A program made the translations under genes and the position numbers. From contig NW_024470381.1 in assembly GCF_900496995.4 (NCBI RefSeq), forward strand, positions 434,001 to 498,000: a stretch of DNA of 64,000 nucleotides, read 5' to 3'. The notes under the pieces were generated by a model. It saw only the letters and a program-made list of their open reading frames with translations. It did not search any database and had not been told where the DNA came from. This document shows, in pieces, positions 39,401 to 52,800 of the stretch; within the stretch, counting starts at the first letter, position 1, and each line of letters begins with the position of its first letter. Source of the DNA: Aquila chrysaetos chrysaetos. Lineage: Eukaryota; Chordata; Aves; Accipitriformes; Accipitridae.

Positions 39401-42173
39401 CCTGTCTGCTCTCTCCTACTCCTATCCGTCTGCCCGCTCTCCCTTACACCTGTCCATCCGTCTGTCCGCTCTCTCCACACTCCTACCCGTCAGTCCATCT
39501 GTCCACTCTCTCCTACCCCTCTCTGTCCGTCTGTCTGCTCTCCCATCTCTCCTGTGTCCGTCCGTCCGTCTGTCCATCCCCATCCCTCCGTCCGTGTCTC
39601 CAGCCTCCGTCCATCCCCGACCCATCAGGGTGGTGGTTGGGGGGGGTTGTGTGTCCCCTGTCTGTCTGTCCACCCATCCCTGACCCACAAAGGGGGGGGT
39701 GTGTGTGTGTGTGTGTCCCTATCTGTCTGTCCCCCCCGTCCGTCCATCTGTCCGTCCCTGACCCAGCCTCTCGCAGAAGCCGCCGCCGGGTGAATTCCCC
39801 CACGAACCGGAGGGGGACGAGCTGGAGGATGACACCCCCCGCCGCAAAAACAAAGCCAAGGGCAAGGTGGGAGCCTGGAGACGGCGGGGGGGGGGACACA
39901 CACACAGGAGGGGACACACCTGTCCTGTCCTGTCCCCCCCCCCAAAATGGGCCTGACACCCTGTCCCCCCCCCAAGGCCTATGGCATCGGAGCCATGCGG
40001 AAGAGGCAGGATGCGACCGCGCTGGAGGACCGGGACAAGCCCTACGTGTGTGACAGTGAGTGGGACAAGGCTGGAGGGGGGGGGACCACATTAAGGGGGG
40101 GGTGACAACCCCCCCCCAATGTGTGTGTCCCCCCCCCCCAAAGTCTGCGGGAAGCGCTACAAGAACCGCCCAGGGTTGAGCTACCATTACACCCACACGC
40201 ATTTGGCCGAGGAGGAGGGGGAGGACCACGGCGAGCGCCTGCCCCTCCCTCGCAGGAACCACCACAAGCGTGAGTTGGGAGGGGGGGGGGGGCGGACGAC
40301 GACACACCCCCCCCCCCCCCCCCCCCGGGAGGGTCCCCAAGGGTCCTTTGGGGGTGGGGAGTGGGTGGGGAGGTCTGTCTCAGTGCTGAGGTCTCTGTTC
40401 CAATTGGGGGGGGGCTGGGGTCTTGGCACTATTTGGGGGTGTTTGGGGGGGTCCCTGCCCCACCTGAGGGTCCCGGGGGTGCTGGGAGGGGGGGTATATG
40501 GGGGGGGGTGTCACACCCAGCCCCCCCCCCCGGCTCCCCATCCCCAGCCGGTTTCCATGACAACCGTGTGCTGTGCAGCATCGCACACAAAGAGCGATGG
40601 GTGCGGCGGGGGGGGGGGGGCACCCCAGATGCCTGGGTGTCCCCACCCCGGATGCTTGCCGGGGGGGGGGGGGTGGGGGGTGGGGTGTGTGTGTGTGAAG
40701 GGGGGGGGGGCTTCATCCTCTTTTTTTTTTTTTTCCTTTCCCCCCCCCAGAGTTTTATAAAGAGTTGAACTGGGTCCCCGAAAACCAGCGCAGGAACACA
40801 GGTAACACACCCCCCCCCAAAATCCCCAACCCCCACCCCATTGCTGCCAGGCTCTGGGGAACAAAGCACCCCCAAAATGCCTCCCCCTTCAATCCCCCCC
40901 CCCCCCCCATTGCTGCCCGCCCCCCCCCCCAGTGTGGGGCTGGGCGCGGGGGGGGTCGCTCCCACTTTGAGGTGCAGCCGTGGGGTGTGAGAAATTGGGG
41001 GTGGGGGGTGTCCTGCCTGCCCCCCTGTCCCCATTCCTGTCCTCCTGCCCCCCTACCTGCCCCTATTCCTGGGCTTCTGCCCTGCCCGCCCCCCTGCCCG
41101 CTGACGGGGGGTCTCTCTGCTGCCTTTCAGCTCGCGCAGCCCCCGAGGGGCCGGTGGCCCCAAACGGTTACTGTGATTTCTGTCTAGGCGGCGCGAAGAA
41201 AACCGGCTGCCCCGAGGAGCTCATCTCCTGCGCCGACTGCGGACGTGCCGGTACCCCCCGCGCCCCAACGCACTCCCACACACTCCTACATGCTCACACT
41301 CCCAAACATGGTCCCACATGCTTGAACACACTTGAATGCACTCAAACACACTCCCTGACGTGCTCCCATACACTCCCCAACACACTGCTACACACAAACA
41401 TGCTCCCACACACTCGAACACACTCAAACATGCTCCCACACACTTGAATATGCTCCCCAATGCACCCCAACACACTCCCACATGCCCAAACGTGCTCCCA
41501 CACACTTGAACACACACTCCCACCCTCGTGCAAGCTTGCAGGTGCTCACACACTTGCGCACACTCCCAAGTCCCCTTCAGCCCCCCCCATGTACTTGTGC
41601 ACACTCACACGTGTGTGGCACAGTTCCCATGTGCTTCCACCGCATGGCCTGGGGGAGGAGGAGGAGGCTAGCTTGGGGGGCCCCCGTGTCCCCCCCAACC
41701 CCCCCCCCTCTGCCCCCCCCCCCCAGGCCACCCCTCCTGCCTGCAGTTCACCGTCAACATGACGGCGGCCGTGCGCACCTATCGCTGGCAATGCATCGAG
41801 TGCAAGTCCTGCAGCCTCTGCGGCACCTCTGAGAACGATGTACGGACCCCCCCCCAGACCCCCCCCCCCCCCTGCACCCCAACATCACTGATCCCCCCTT
41901 TTGTGTGTGTGTGTCCGCCAGGACCAGTTGCTCTTCTGCGATGACTGCGACCGGGGGTACCACATGTATTGCCTGAGCCCCCCCATGGCAGAACCCCCCG
42001 AAGGTGAGGGTTTAGGGGTGGGGGGAGCAGCAGGGATTATAGGGGGGGGGTGTCCCCCCAACTCACACCCCCCCCCCCCCCCCCCCCGGTGTGTCCCTGC
42101 AGGCAGCTGGAGTTGTCACCTCTGTCTCCGGCAGCTGAAGGAGAAGGCATCAGCCTACATCACCCTCACTTAG
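36459..42173 (+). CDS. DPF1: DPF1 (BAF45B), neuronal BAF complex subunit
   Basis: Nuclear d4-family protein of the neuronal SWI/SNF (BAF) remodelling complex that reads histone H3 tails. Exons: 36459-36490, 37794-37954, 38714-38806, 38909-39036, 39777-39866, 39977-40055, 40144-40269, 40751-40801, 41131-41250, 41727-41839, 41922-42003, 42103-42173. They sum to 1146 bases and give 381 residues with an unbroken frame, the family length. The start [10 protein letters not shown] matches the long-form isoform. Domains: Requiem N-terminal domain (about 10-80, [20 protein letters not shown]), an acidic linker, one C2H2 finger ([20 protein letters not shown]), then tandem PHD fingers ([20 protein letters not shown] and [17 protein letters not shown]), ending ASAYITLT. 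It is the best-preserved large gene in the window, although its introns are full of minisatellites. Confidence 0.97.
36491..37793. repeat. DPF1 intron 1 with a TTTTGGGGTGC minisatellite
   Basis: From about 37190 to 37640, units of about 50-60 bases reuse GCCAGATTTTGGGGTGCAGG and GGGGGTGATGCTCCAGG. The first part is CpG- and homopolymer-rich with nothing else recognised. Confidence 0.8.
38195..38625. repeat. Minisatellite in DPF1 intron 2
   Basis: About twenty units of about 20-23 bases: GGTATTGGGGTTCAGGGGCT and variants, clean and strand-asymmetric. Confidence 0.93.
39040..39770. repeat. Pyrimidine-rich minisatellite filling DPF1 intron 4
   Basis: About 730 bases of CTGTCTGTCCATCTGTCTGC and CTCTCCTACCCCTGTC units. 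The plus strand is almost purine-free over long stretches. Confidence 0.93.
40270..40750. other. DPF1 intron 7 with a possible cryptic exon
   Basis: Mostly G and C runs. A 53-base segment at 40548-40600 is bounded by AG and GT and is less repetitive than its surroundings; it would shift the DPF1 frame if included. Confidence 0.3.
41255..41560. repeat. CACACTC-type minisatellite in DPF1 intron 9
   Basis: Units of about 15-20 bases: CACACTCCCACATGCTC, ACTTGAACACACTC. Confidence 0.9.
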
Positions 42174-43879
42174 GGGGGGGGGGCAGCTGGACCCCCCCCC
42201 GCACCCCAAAATCCCCCCCCCAACCCACTGCCCAAATCCTACCAAAAGCCATAACAGAGCTGGGGGATGGAGGGGGGGGGGGCAAGGGGGGGGTGGTAAG
42301 ACATTGCATGATGTGAAAATGGAGGGGGGGGGGCCACCCCCTGCCCCCCCCCCAGCCTGGGGGGGGGGGTTATTTATTTTAATTGGGGGTGGGGGGCAGT
42401 GGGCCTCCCCCCCCCCCCCAAGCTGAGCTGCTCCATGTAGTGGGTTTCTGTTGTTCCTGGTGCAAAAGGGGGGGGGGGGGAAGGAGGGGGGGGGTTATGG
42501 CGGGGGGGGGGGGGGGGGGGAACACACATCCCACAAACATTGTGGGGTGCCTGCTGTCCCCCCCCCCCCAAAAAAACCCAAAGCTGTGCCCCCCCCCCCC
42601 CCCATTGTGTTGTTGTCGGTGTGTGGTTTGAGTGTCTGTGCATTAAACCATGGGCAGAGTCGCCCCCCCCCCCCTTGTCTCTGTGCCCAACCCCCCTGGT
42701 CAGCACCCCAAAAGGGAGAGGGGTCCTCCCCCGGTGTTGTCCTCCCCCACTTTTATTGCCTTTATGGCCCAAATTCAAGCTACAAAACACAGCCCTGGAG
42801 TGGGGGGGCAGCATTTTTATTCCTATTAGCAAAAATTGGGGGGGGGGGGGGGCATTAAATAAGACAATAAGGTCTGTATAAAATAATATACATGCTCCCA
42901 TATACACAAAGGGGGGGGGAATTCTTGTGGACACCCCCCCCCTCAGGTTGGGGGGGGGGGGGGCCAGTAGGGTTCACAGTGCCCATTTGCCCCCCCCCAA
43001 CCACTTTCCCCTCCACCCCCCCCCCCCAGTGCAGAAAATGGATAGAAAAAAAGGCAAAAATAAGGTTAGAAATGGTGCAATTTATACAAATGTAGTGTTT
43101 TAGAAAGAAGATTTGGGTGGAGAGGGTGGGGTGGGGGGTTTTACCCTTCCTGAGCCACTCAGGGCATTGTTTCCTCTAGGAAATAATTTAGTAGGTTGGT
43201 GGTTTTTTTTTTTTGGTTTTTTTTTTTTTTTTTTTGTTTTGTTTGTTTGGTTTTGAGAAAGTGCTCTTTAGGGTCTTTGTTACACCTCAAACTCTCCTGG
43301 AAGATTATTATTATTAATTATTGTATTATTAATTATTATTATTCATGAGTTTGCACCCAAAAAAAAAGGGGCTGGGGGAGCTCTCACCCCCTTATTGCCT
43401 TTGCAGTGAACACCCCCCCCCCCCGGCTCCAACCCCTGCCTGCTGCTCCTGGCGGTATACAGGTGCCTATGGCAGCTCCTGGCCCCATATGGTGGCTCCT
43501 GGGCCCATAGGGAGGCTCCCAGTCCCCTATGGTAGCTCCTAGCCCCAGATAGATGCTCCTGGCCCTGCAGGGATGGTCCTAGCCCCATATGGGTACCCTC
43601 AGCCCCATACAGCGGCTCATGGTCCCGTATAGAAGTTCCCAGTCCCACAGGGCTGCTTCTGTCCCTGCAGGGATGGTCCTGGCCCAGTATGGTGGCTCAT
43701 GGCCCCATAGCGATGCTCTCAGCCCCATACAGATGCCCTCAGTCCTTTCAGGCTGCTCCCGGTCCCATAGGGACATTCCAGCCAGCCCTGGGAGGGATGG
43801 GGCTAGTGTCCCCAGGGAGATTAGTGACCCGGGGAGGGGGATAGTGTCCCCGGGGGGGGAAGCCCCCCCCCCCCCCCGC
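42174..43879. other. Facing 3' ends of DPF1 and SIPA1L3
   Basis: On the plus strand ATTAAA at 42642-42647 fits the DPF1 end. On the minus strand AATAAA hexamers at 42752-42757 and 42816-42821 could end SIPA1L3. The AT-rich stretch 42860-43350, including a long T run, looks like a SIPA1L3 3' UTR. A minisatellite at 43440-43790 (GGCTCCTGGCCCCATATGG units) would lie in that UTR. Confidence 0.55.
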
Positions 43880-46800
43880 TCACAGCTCCTCCTTCTCGAC
43901 GGCGCCGGAGAAGATCCGGGCAAAACGTCGGAGCTGCCGGGCAGCCGAGTGCGATTCCTCCTGCAGCCGCTGGTTGTTCTGCCGCAGGTTGGCCACCTCC
44001 GCCTGCAGCACCACCTTGTCCTGCTTCTCCTGGGGGGGGGGGGGGGGAAGGGGGGGCCCGTGGGACACACACACACACAAAATGACACCCCCCTGCTCAG
44101 TGTGCTCTGATGGGAGCACCCCCCCCCCTCCCTGAGCCCCCCTTACCTTCTGCAGGTCACTGTGGAGCTGTTTCAACATGGCTTCCAGCTGGGAGACCTT
44201 CCCTGGCAGGTCCAGGGGGGGGGGCCTGGCTGTAGGGGACAGACAGACACTGTTGGGGGGACCTGGAGACCCCGAGGTGTCCCCCCCACTCCATAACCAA
44301 GGACCCCGGGGTGACCCCCACCGCCCCCGCCCCATAACTGAGGGAGGGGAGGACAGGGGACACACGGGACCCCAGGGTGGTATGTCCCCCTGCCACCACT
44401 CACCCACCAGCCCCATACCTGAGGGGGGGGGCCCCCCTGCGGTGTCAGCTGCCTCTCAGGGGACACAGGGGGGTCGGGGCTCAGCGCTGAGTCGGCAAGG
44501 GAGAAGAGGGAGACAGCTCTCTGCACTGCAAAGGCAATTGCCACCTCAGCATCCATCTTCCCGCCCACCACCCCCCCCCCCCCCCCCCCGGATGGGGATG
44601 GAGGGAGCCCTGCACCCCAAAATGGGGGGCACGCAGTGTGTGTGTGTGGGGGGGACACACACAGGCTTTTTTAGGGGGGGGCACAGCCCTACCTTCGTAG
44701 GCTTTGGCGGCGTTCACCAGGTTGGACCACTCCAGCCCGGTCGCCGTATCCGGCAAAGGCATCATCCCGGGATCGATCCGGCAAAGGGGGGGCCTGTCCT
44801 GCATTTCAGCCAGGGACAGCTTGGAGGCGGAGATGGTGGCTGCAGTGACAAGAGGTGCTGTCAGGACGAGCAACCCCCCCCCAAAAAAATCCATACCCTT
44901 TATCCCTTTTCACTCACATTTCTTCTCAGGGAGGCTGCCGTTGGCGGCAGGGGGGTGTTGCCGGCGGCTAGGCAAGGTGCTGGAGGGATAGGCGCTGGTG
45001 AAGAGGACGTTGGTGTCCGAGGACGCCGCTGCCAGTGCGACAGCAGCATAACCGACGTCTCGCCACCCACTGCACAGGCTCTCATCCGACAGCGTCCGCT
45101 GGAGCCCTTTCTGCGGGGACTAAGGGGGGGGGCCAAAAGAAAGTGGGGTGACCCCCTGCCCGCAGCAAGAGGACCCCCCCGCCCCTTAACCCAGGACAAA
45201 GCCCGGCTCACCCCAGCTCTCTCTGGTTCCGGCACAGCGCTGTCCATGATGATGAGTTTCTTGAGATCATCCTCGATGGTGGATTTATAGCTCTTACGGG
45301 GGGAACGTAGATCCCGCAGCGACGCTCGCAGTCGCGGCTGCCCAAAAACGTTCTTGGTGTTGGCGTCCACCTGCCTGTCACACAGAGGGGGCTGAGACCG
45401 TGCTAGGACCCCCCCCCCCCCATCGCCCCCCTACCAATAAGATCCTTTTTGGGGTGTCCAAGACCCGCAGCCTTCACTATCGCTCCTCCCCAGCACTTAC
45501 TTTTTGGGATCTGGGGGGTCATTGGCACGTTTCCAGCCTGCAGCATGTTTGTTCCTGACCGTCTGCTTGGAGAAGAAGGATTTGGGAACCGAAGCGGAAA
45601 GCTGGGAGGCGTGGGGGGGCCGGAGGGCTTCGGCCAAGGGGGTTTTGTAGCCAGGGTAGCCCAGCCGCAGGTTCGAGCTGCCAGGGAAGACAAGCAAGGC
45701 TCATCGTGGGGAAAAGGGGTGCAGGCATCGTGCCCCCCCCCCCCCCAAGTTGGGGGGGGGGGGGAAATGCAGCACCTTCCTGTGAGGGGGGGCTCTTACC
45801 TGGGCTGCTTGAAGGGATCGGGGCTGCTGACAGGGGTCCCGGAGGCTCCAGGGGTCCCCGCTTTGTGCCGATAGCTTTTACCCTGGCTGCCGGTACTGAC
45901 GGTTGGGGACAGTTCCCTCTTCTTGTCACCGGGACGGACACCGTCATCCTGCAAACCAGCATAGGACGCCGAGGGGGCTTTGGGGACCTTGTCCCTCTGT
46001 GACGCTAGGCGGGGGGGTTTGGGACTGGCCCCCCCGCCACCGCCAGCAGGGCTGCAGGCATAGAGCGTGGTATCGATGCCACTGTCACTGGAACCACCTT
46101 TGGAGAGGGGATCCGGTTCGGTTTCAACAGGATTAGGAACGTCGAACCAACGGTCATCACTGTGGTTGCTGGAGGTGTTGCTGGAGAGCGTGTTGCTGCT
46201 GGAGTGGCTCGAGTACTGTGTGTCACTCTGCTGGGACAGCCACGGCAAACCCCCCTGCCCGTCACCCTGGCATCTGGGCTTCCCCAAAAGGGGAAAAGGG
46301 GGGGCTCCCACGGATCACCCCATTGCTTCCCAAGTCTCCATGAGGGACTCCGGAGCTTCCAAGCCCGAGGGATGGCTCACCTTGGAGTGCCGGTTGGGAG
46401 AATCCTTGCCCGTTGGTTCCTGCCTGCTGGATCGCTTGCTCCCGCTGCTTCCCGGCAACCTGGACTGCACTGGCACGTGCCACAATGGCTCTGCAACGTC
46501 ACCAGAGAGGCCACCCTTGACCCCAAAGGTCCATCGCAGGGGTGACAGCAAGGTGTCCCTGGGCTCTGCCTGCTTTACTGTACCCGGTTTGTGCCATTCC
46601 ATGGTGCTCTCGTGGCTACTGAGCCCCCCGGACAAGGAGTCACCACTGGAGGGGCCATCGTGGCCGGCGTGCGGCTCGAAGGGCAACAGCAGCCGCTGCG
46701 AGGCAGTGTACCTGCAAAGGGAAAGGGGGGACGGGTTGAGCTCCCACCCCAAAACACTGATGTTTCTCCCCGATTTGCACCCGTGGGACCCCAGAGGGTC

Positions 46801-49800
46801 CCCGCAGCAGTCACCCACCTCTCTGGAGAGGGTTTATAGCGAGCATAGTCCGTCCCAGCGTTGCCTGGCGTGGAGAAGCTGCCCGGCGTGGAGAAGCTGC
46901 CCGAGGGTTGCCGGTACGGCTGTGCCCTCTCCGTTCCTGCCGGCGAGGAGGAGATGGGATGGGGGGTTTCGGGAAAGCTGACCGGCCTGGCTCCATGGAT
47001 ACATGTGGGAAGAAATGGGAAATAAGGGATTGTCCTTGCTCCTGCCTGCGCTTCCAGAGCGGGCAAGACCAGCAGCTGCTGGCCAACAGCTGGAATTGTG
47101 TCGGGGAGGGTGCAGAGAAGCCGCTCCCTGCCAAAACCTGGAGCTGGGCTGTGCTTGGCTGCTGTCCTTGTCCCCATCCCGGTACCTCACCTCTTGCCGT
47201 GCAGGGGTTGTGGCTCCCGGTAGGGCACGGTGGGCTGCTTGGCTGACTGGCCGATCACTTGCCTGTGGCCGAGGGCCAGCGGCTCAACCCATTTACTAGC
47301 TGGAGCAGTGTTGTGTGAGGCTGGCCCGCTCCATTGCCAGCTGGCGTTGCTCCGGTATGGCGGGTGGTAGCCAGACAGCAAACTCTCAGTCTCTCCCTTT
47401 GGTTCCACGCTGCTCATCTCTAAGAACTCAGCCCAGCCCCTGCAAAACCAGTGGCGATCGTGCTGTAAACACTGCCGGCTTTGTACCATAAGCACCAAAG
47501 CTGGCTGCACACTTATGGCACATGAAGCCAGCCGGTGCCACCAAAACCAGTGCCTGGCAGGACTTTAGCCAAAACCATCCCGTCCCCAGGCAAAGCAACG
47601 TCCTTCCCGGCTATTTAATTACTATTTAATGATTAATTAATTGTATCAGCGGTCTTGCCTTCCTGCCCGACATGTGGACATGACCAACTTAGCCATGCAC
47701 AGGGGAAAAGCAGGATGCCCCAACCTAAAAATAACCCCCGCCCCCCAAAAACCTGCCAGCAAGGGGTCTGTCACTGGCTTTCCCTGATGAAGGGTCTGAA
47801 CCCTGTGAGAGGGATGGGGCACTGTATTAAGTGACAGAAAGGTGATATTCTCCAAAGCCTGGAGACTTTGTCTGTCGTTAATTGGCTTTAATTTGGCTTT
47901 GCATGCCCGCACCAGGGATGGGAAGGTCCCTGCAGGTGAGGTCTGCTCCGTGCCCCACCAATCCCTGGCTTCTCAGGAGGCTTTGCCCTCAAAAGCTTTG
48001 GGAGAAAAGCCAGGCTTGCAGGGGGGACAGGGACAGTGGCTTCTTTGTGTGTGTCCCCCCCCCTCAAAGCCACCACCTACCTGCGAGGGGCTCCATCCTC
48101 ACGGGGCGGGATGATGACGACCTTAACCGTGACAGAGGTTCGCAAGAGGTCGATCATTTGGTCATGGGTGAGGGTTACCACCGCCACCTTACAAATCTCC
48201 ACCAACCGGCTGCCCTGCCGCAAACCGGCCTGCCAGGCGAAGCCGTAATCCTCCACCTCGGCCACCGTGCCGTCGTACTTCACGTGGAAACCCAATTGGC
48301 CCAGCCCGTTCCTCCTCAAGGTCATGTCCACCGTCTCGCAGCCGTCTGTCATCACCTGGGGTCATGGGAAAGGACGGACAGATGGCGGGGAAGGGGCTTG
48401 CACCCACCGCGCGGCTGCTCCAAACCTCCATTTGCTCAACAACCCTCAAATCCTCCCCACCTCTCATCCCGCAGCCAGCCCCGGCCCCACCACAGCCCTC
48501 TCCCACCACCTCGGAGGGGCTTTTTCCCCCTCTTTCCCAAAGCCCAGATCTTCTCTGCGTTGGAAAACATCCCGAGCACATCCTCTGCATTTAAGTAGGA
48601 CCTACACAAACTCGGGGAGGGGGTGGAGGTCAAGGTTTTTTGGTTTTGGAAGCTCACCTTCAGCCTCTGCACAATCTCCTTGATGTCCTCGGGGCCGCCC
48701 TCGGCCGCCCGGATGAAGATGTGATCTCCTCGGCCGTAGAAGATCTTGACAGTGGAAGCATCGGCGGTCCAGCCAATGACGTCCCCGCAGAAACAGTTGA
48801 AGACCACCTCCTTGGCGCCAAGGTCAAGCAAGACCACGAATTCGTTGGAAATACCCAAGGCGCAAGCGATCTCCGCTCCCCGGGCGAAATCCTGAGCAGA
48901 AACACGCCAGGCAATGGCCCCCGCGCTGTGTTGCTCGGCCCCCGCTCGGGCTTTCGTCTTTTCCTTCTTCTTGGAAGCCAGTGAGATGAGGTTGAACTTC
49001 CCAGTGGAATCGATAGGAGTGTTGGTGACGCAGTTTTCAGCCAGATCCTTCAGGTATTCCTGCCGGGTTCGAGTAGCCATGGTGTGAAATTTGTCCGATT
49101 TGTGAGCGGCGTTCTCTGCATTGATCACCTTGGCCAGCAAGAAATCTCGGAAGACATCGGATTTGCGGAAGGTGATGCCGTTGGGGATGGGGGGGTCCAA
49201 AGGGTGGGACATCTTTGGACCTGGTGACAGCCACGCTTGGGGGATGGAGAGGAGAACTGGTTAGGGTCACTCAGCTTTGATAAAATTACAGAATCGCAGA
49301 ATCGTTTAGGTTGGAAAGACCTTTAAGATCATTGAGTCGAAGCTTTAACCACACACTGCCAAGTCCACCATGAAATCATGTCCCCCAGTGCCACGTCTCC
49401 ACATCTTTTAAATCCCTCCAGGGATGGTGACTCCACCACTTCCCTGGGCAGCCTGTTCCAGTGCTCGACAACCCTTTCCGTGAAGGAATCATTCCTAATA
49501 TCCAATTTAAACCTCCCCCAGCGCAGTCCCCTCACAGGACTCATTATACAGACCCTTCAACTGGCTTCGTTGCCCTTCTCTGGCCGTGCTCCAGCACCTC
49601 AATCTCTCTTGGGGCCCAAAAGCCACCACAGCAGTTGAGGTGCTGAGCACAGGGGGATGATCCCTTCCCTAGTCCTGCTAGCCACGCTACTCCCGATACA
49701 AGCCAGGATGCCATTGGCCACCTGGCTACACTGTCGGCTCATCTTCAGTTGATCCTTTTCCAGCCTGGGGTTCTTGTGACCCAAGCACAGGACCCGGCAC

Positions 49801-52800
49801 GCTCAGCTTTGTTGAATTTCCTCAGCCCATCTATCCAGATCCCTCTCTAGAGCCTTCCCGCCCCATCCTCAAGCAGATCCAATGCTTCTGCCCAACTCAG
49901 CAAACCCAAGGTGGGCTCGATCCCCTCCTCCAGATCACTGATAACAATATTAACCCAATACTGAGCCCCAGGGACTGGCCACCAACGGGATTTGACTCCC
50001 TTCAGCCCTACTCCGATGCCCTGGTTGTTTTTAAGAAGCCGGAAGCACGGGAGAAACCTCCATGCCACCCTCACACGAGGCAAACACCCCCCCACCCTGG
50101 CTGTAGCCGTACCCCAAATCCAGAGCCCCTCGGACATGGTTCAGCTGCAGGGGCGGGGGCTCACCTATAACAGACATTGTCAGTGCAGGGGTTGTGGGCT
50201 CGGACAATGATGAAGACGTGCTGGAAGTGGGAACGGATATTTTGGGGGGTGAAAGGCAAAGCTCCAGGTTCTTGGAAGATGATGGTGACGATGTCGTTCC
50301 CTATGTGCCTCTTCCTCAGCAGCTAGAAACAATAACACAAAGGACGGTTGAGCCCCGGACAGACAGACAGTCCCCAAACCACTGTGCCCATGCAGGATTT
50401 GGGGACAGAGAGCCCCAAATCTGCAGTGGTGGGGCGAAAACCAATTTGGGAATGGGGTGGTTACCTGCTGCCGGTTGTTGGGGGTGTAGGGGAGCATGGT
50501 GGAGACATGGAACATGATTTCATAGTCCTGGTAGGTGGTGTAGAGGGAGTGAGTGCCGGTGGAGTCAGCTGTGGGGGGGGGCGAGGCAGGCGGTTAGGTA
50601 GGTGTGGGTCCCCATGTCCTGTCCCCCCCCACCTCTTTTCACTGCAAACAGGACCCCGTGTCACTCACTTTTGGTGTCCAGCTGGGCCGCGTACTTGCTG
50701 AAGGCTTTCAGGCAAACCTTCTCCCCAAGGAGGGAGAGGAACTCCTCGAAGGGGGGTCCTGCATCCTCGTTGTTGTACATCTCCTCCTCCGAGCTTTGCC
50801 CGGCTTTGCAGTAGAGGATGCCCACCTTGTGCCTCCGGCAGAGCTACAGGGAAAAGTGGGGGGGGGGGGGGGGGGTGTCAGCCACGGTCCATCCCCCCCA
50901 CTAAGAAGCCGATGGGACCCCCGTTCTGTCCCCATCGCCGCTCACCCCTTGCTCGTCCAGTTTGAGGAGCTGCTCAGTGACCTTGGGCGTGCTGATGGCG
51001 AGGCGCAGGCAGTGGATATTGAGCTCCGGGATGACGTATTCCAGGGCGTCCTTCAGCGGGAGTCCCCGGACTGTCCCGTGCTTGGTGGCAGTAGGGGTGG
51101 CATCCTCCAGGATGGAACCGCGCAGGGTGACCAGCTGGGGAAAAATAAGGGGGGTGGGGGGAAAAGGGACGGTGAAGCACCCCGAGTCCTGATAGGAAGA
51201 GAGACCCTCGGTTGGGCCCCGTGTGGCTGCTGCAGGAACAGACCCATGGGCACGTTTTCCCATTCCCAAACTGGTTTTCGCACCCCCCTGCCATGGCGAT
51301 GTACCTCACTGGTCCGGAAGATGATCCTGTACTGGTACTGGGGGCCGTGGTCCTTGTGGTCTTCCAGCTTCTCCCGTTTGATGCTGACGGCCACCGGGCC
51401 CAGCTTCTCGTCCACCCCGAAGTAGTTAGAGTGCTCTGGTGAGAAAAACAGGGATGGAAGATGCACAGAGGGGGGACAGGGGACACGCAGGAGCTGGAGA
51501 GGTAGGGACAGAGGAGCCATCACCGTGCCCTTTCCTACCAGCCCAGCCCCATAATGGCAAGGGGGGGATGGAGCTGGGTGTACCCTGGTGACGTTCCAAC
51601 CCTCCCCCTGCTTCCGAGGAAGGATTTTGGGGGGGACTTTAAGAGCAGGTTGTGCCCCCCGATCACCACAGGGGACGTGAAGGTCAGCATCAGCGTCCCC
51701 CAGGCTCTTGCAGCAACGGGGCGAGGCTGCGGACCCCCCAAAATACCCCCAGAGTCCCCCCCCTCACCTTTGCCATGGAAATGATCCCGGTAATAGTGAG
51801 CGCCGAGGTCCATGTGCTCGACGCTGTAGTGCTTGAGCCGGTTGGGGTTCCTCTGCAGCTCCTTGGGGACCTCCAGCACCGAGACACCAGCGTTGGTGGG
51901 GCGTACATCGAGGGCAGGCTCCGGGAAGCCCCCCTCGACTGTTGGGACCCCCGGGGAACCCACCGAAGCTTTGGAGAAACTGACATTGCGCTCGCCGCTG
52001 CCGCCGATCTCATTGCGGAAATGGGGGCAGCTGAGGAGAAGCTCGTTGCTGGTGTTATCCCCCACATCGTGCTCCAAATTCTCTTTACAGTTAAGGTCCT
52101 CGGTGCTGGTGAACACTGGATCTGATCCTCCCAACCCGCCGGCACGAATGGTGGCGGCTGAAGCGGCCGAGGCACCCGTGGTGGTGTTTCGCCGTTGGGC
52201 TACCACGGCACGGTTGACAGCCACAGCGTTGAGGTCGAAGAGCATGCTCTGCACGTCGTAGTGGGCAAAGCTCTTCTGGCACACCCAAGCCTTGCCCGGC
52301 TCAGGCGCCCGCGGCTCCTCCAGCTCCCCCTCGTTTCGGCTGCTCCGGAGCTTCTTGAAGATGGATTCGCCTCCAGCATCGCCTTTGGGACACCTCCTGC
52401 GGGGTTTCTCCTTGGATTGTGCCGACGGCTCGTCCCGGGGCCCATTCCTACCCTCCGTCTTGATCCCGGAATATGATCCCAAAGGAAAACCAGCTTCCCT
52501 GAGACGCTCGGGCATCACAGCTTGCTGATCTGGCTTCTTGGTCCGAAATTCGTTGAGCATATCGAAGAAGCTTTGCTCTGAGATGCCCTGCACATCGATG
52601 GAGGAGGTGCTGCCATACTCGCGGAAAAGTCCGGTGGCCCCCCCCCAGTTTGGTCCCCCGTGGCTCCGCCAGCTCCTCCGGGTCACACTCACTCAGCGTC
52701 ACCTCGCTGCTGCTCCGGTGCCGCAGCGGTGCCAAGCCCCTCGCCGGGGAACGGGGCCACCCCTCCTGAAATTCCACGTCCTTGGATTGCTGCCGCGCCA

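Noticed and set aside
39040-39680. Cys/Leu/Ser-rich frame in DPF1 intron 4 resembling a repeat protein
   Set aside because: A pyrimidine minisatellite between two well-supported exons; the long frame results from lack of stops in CTGTCTGTCC.
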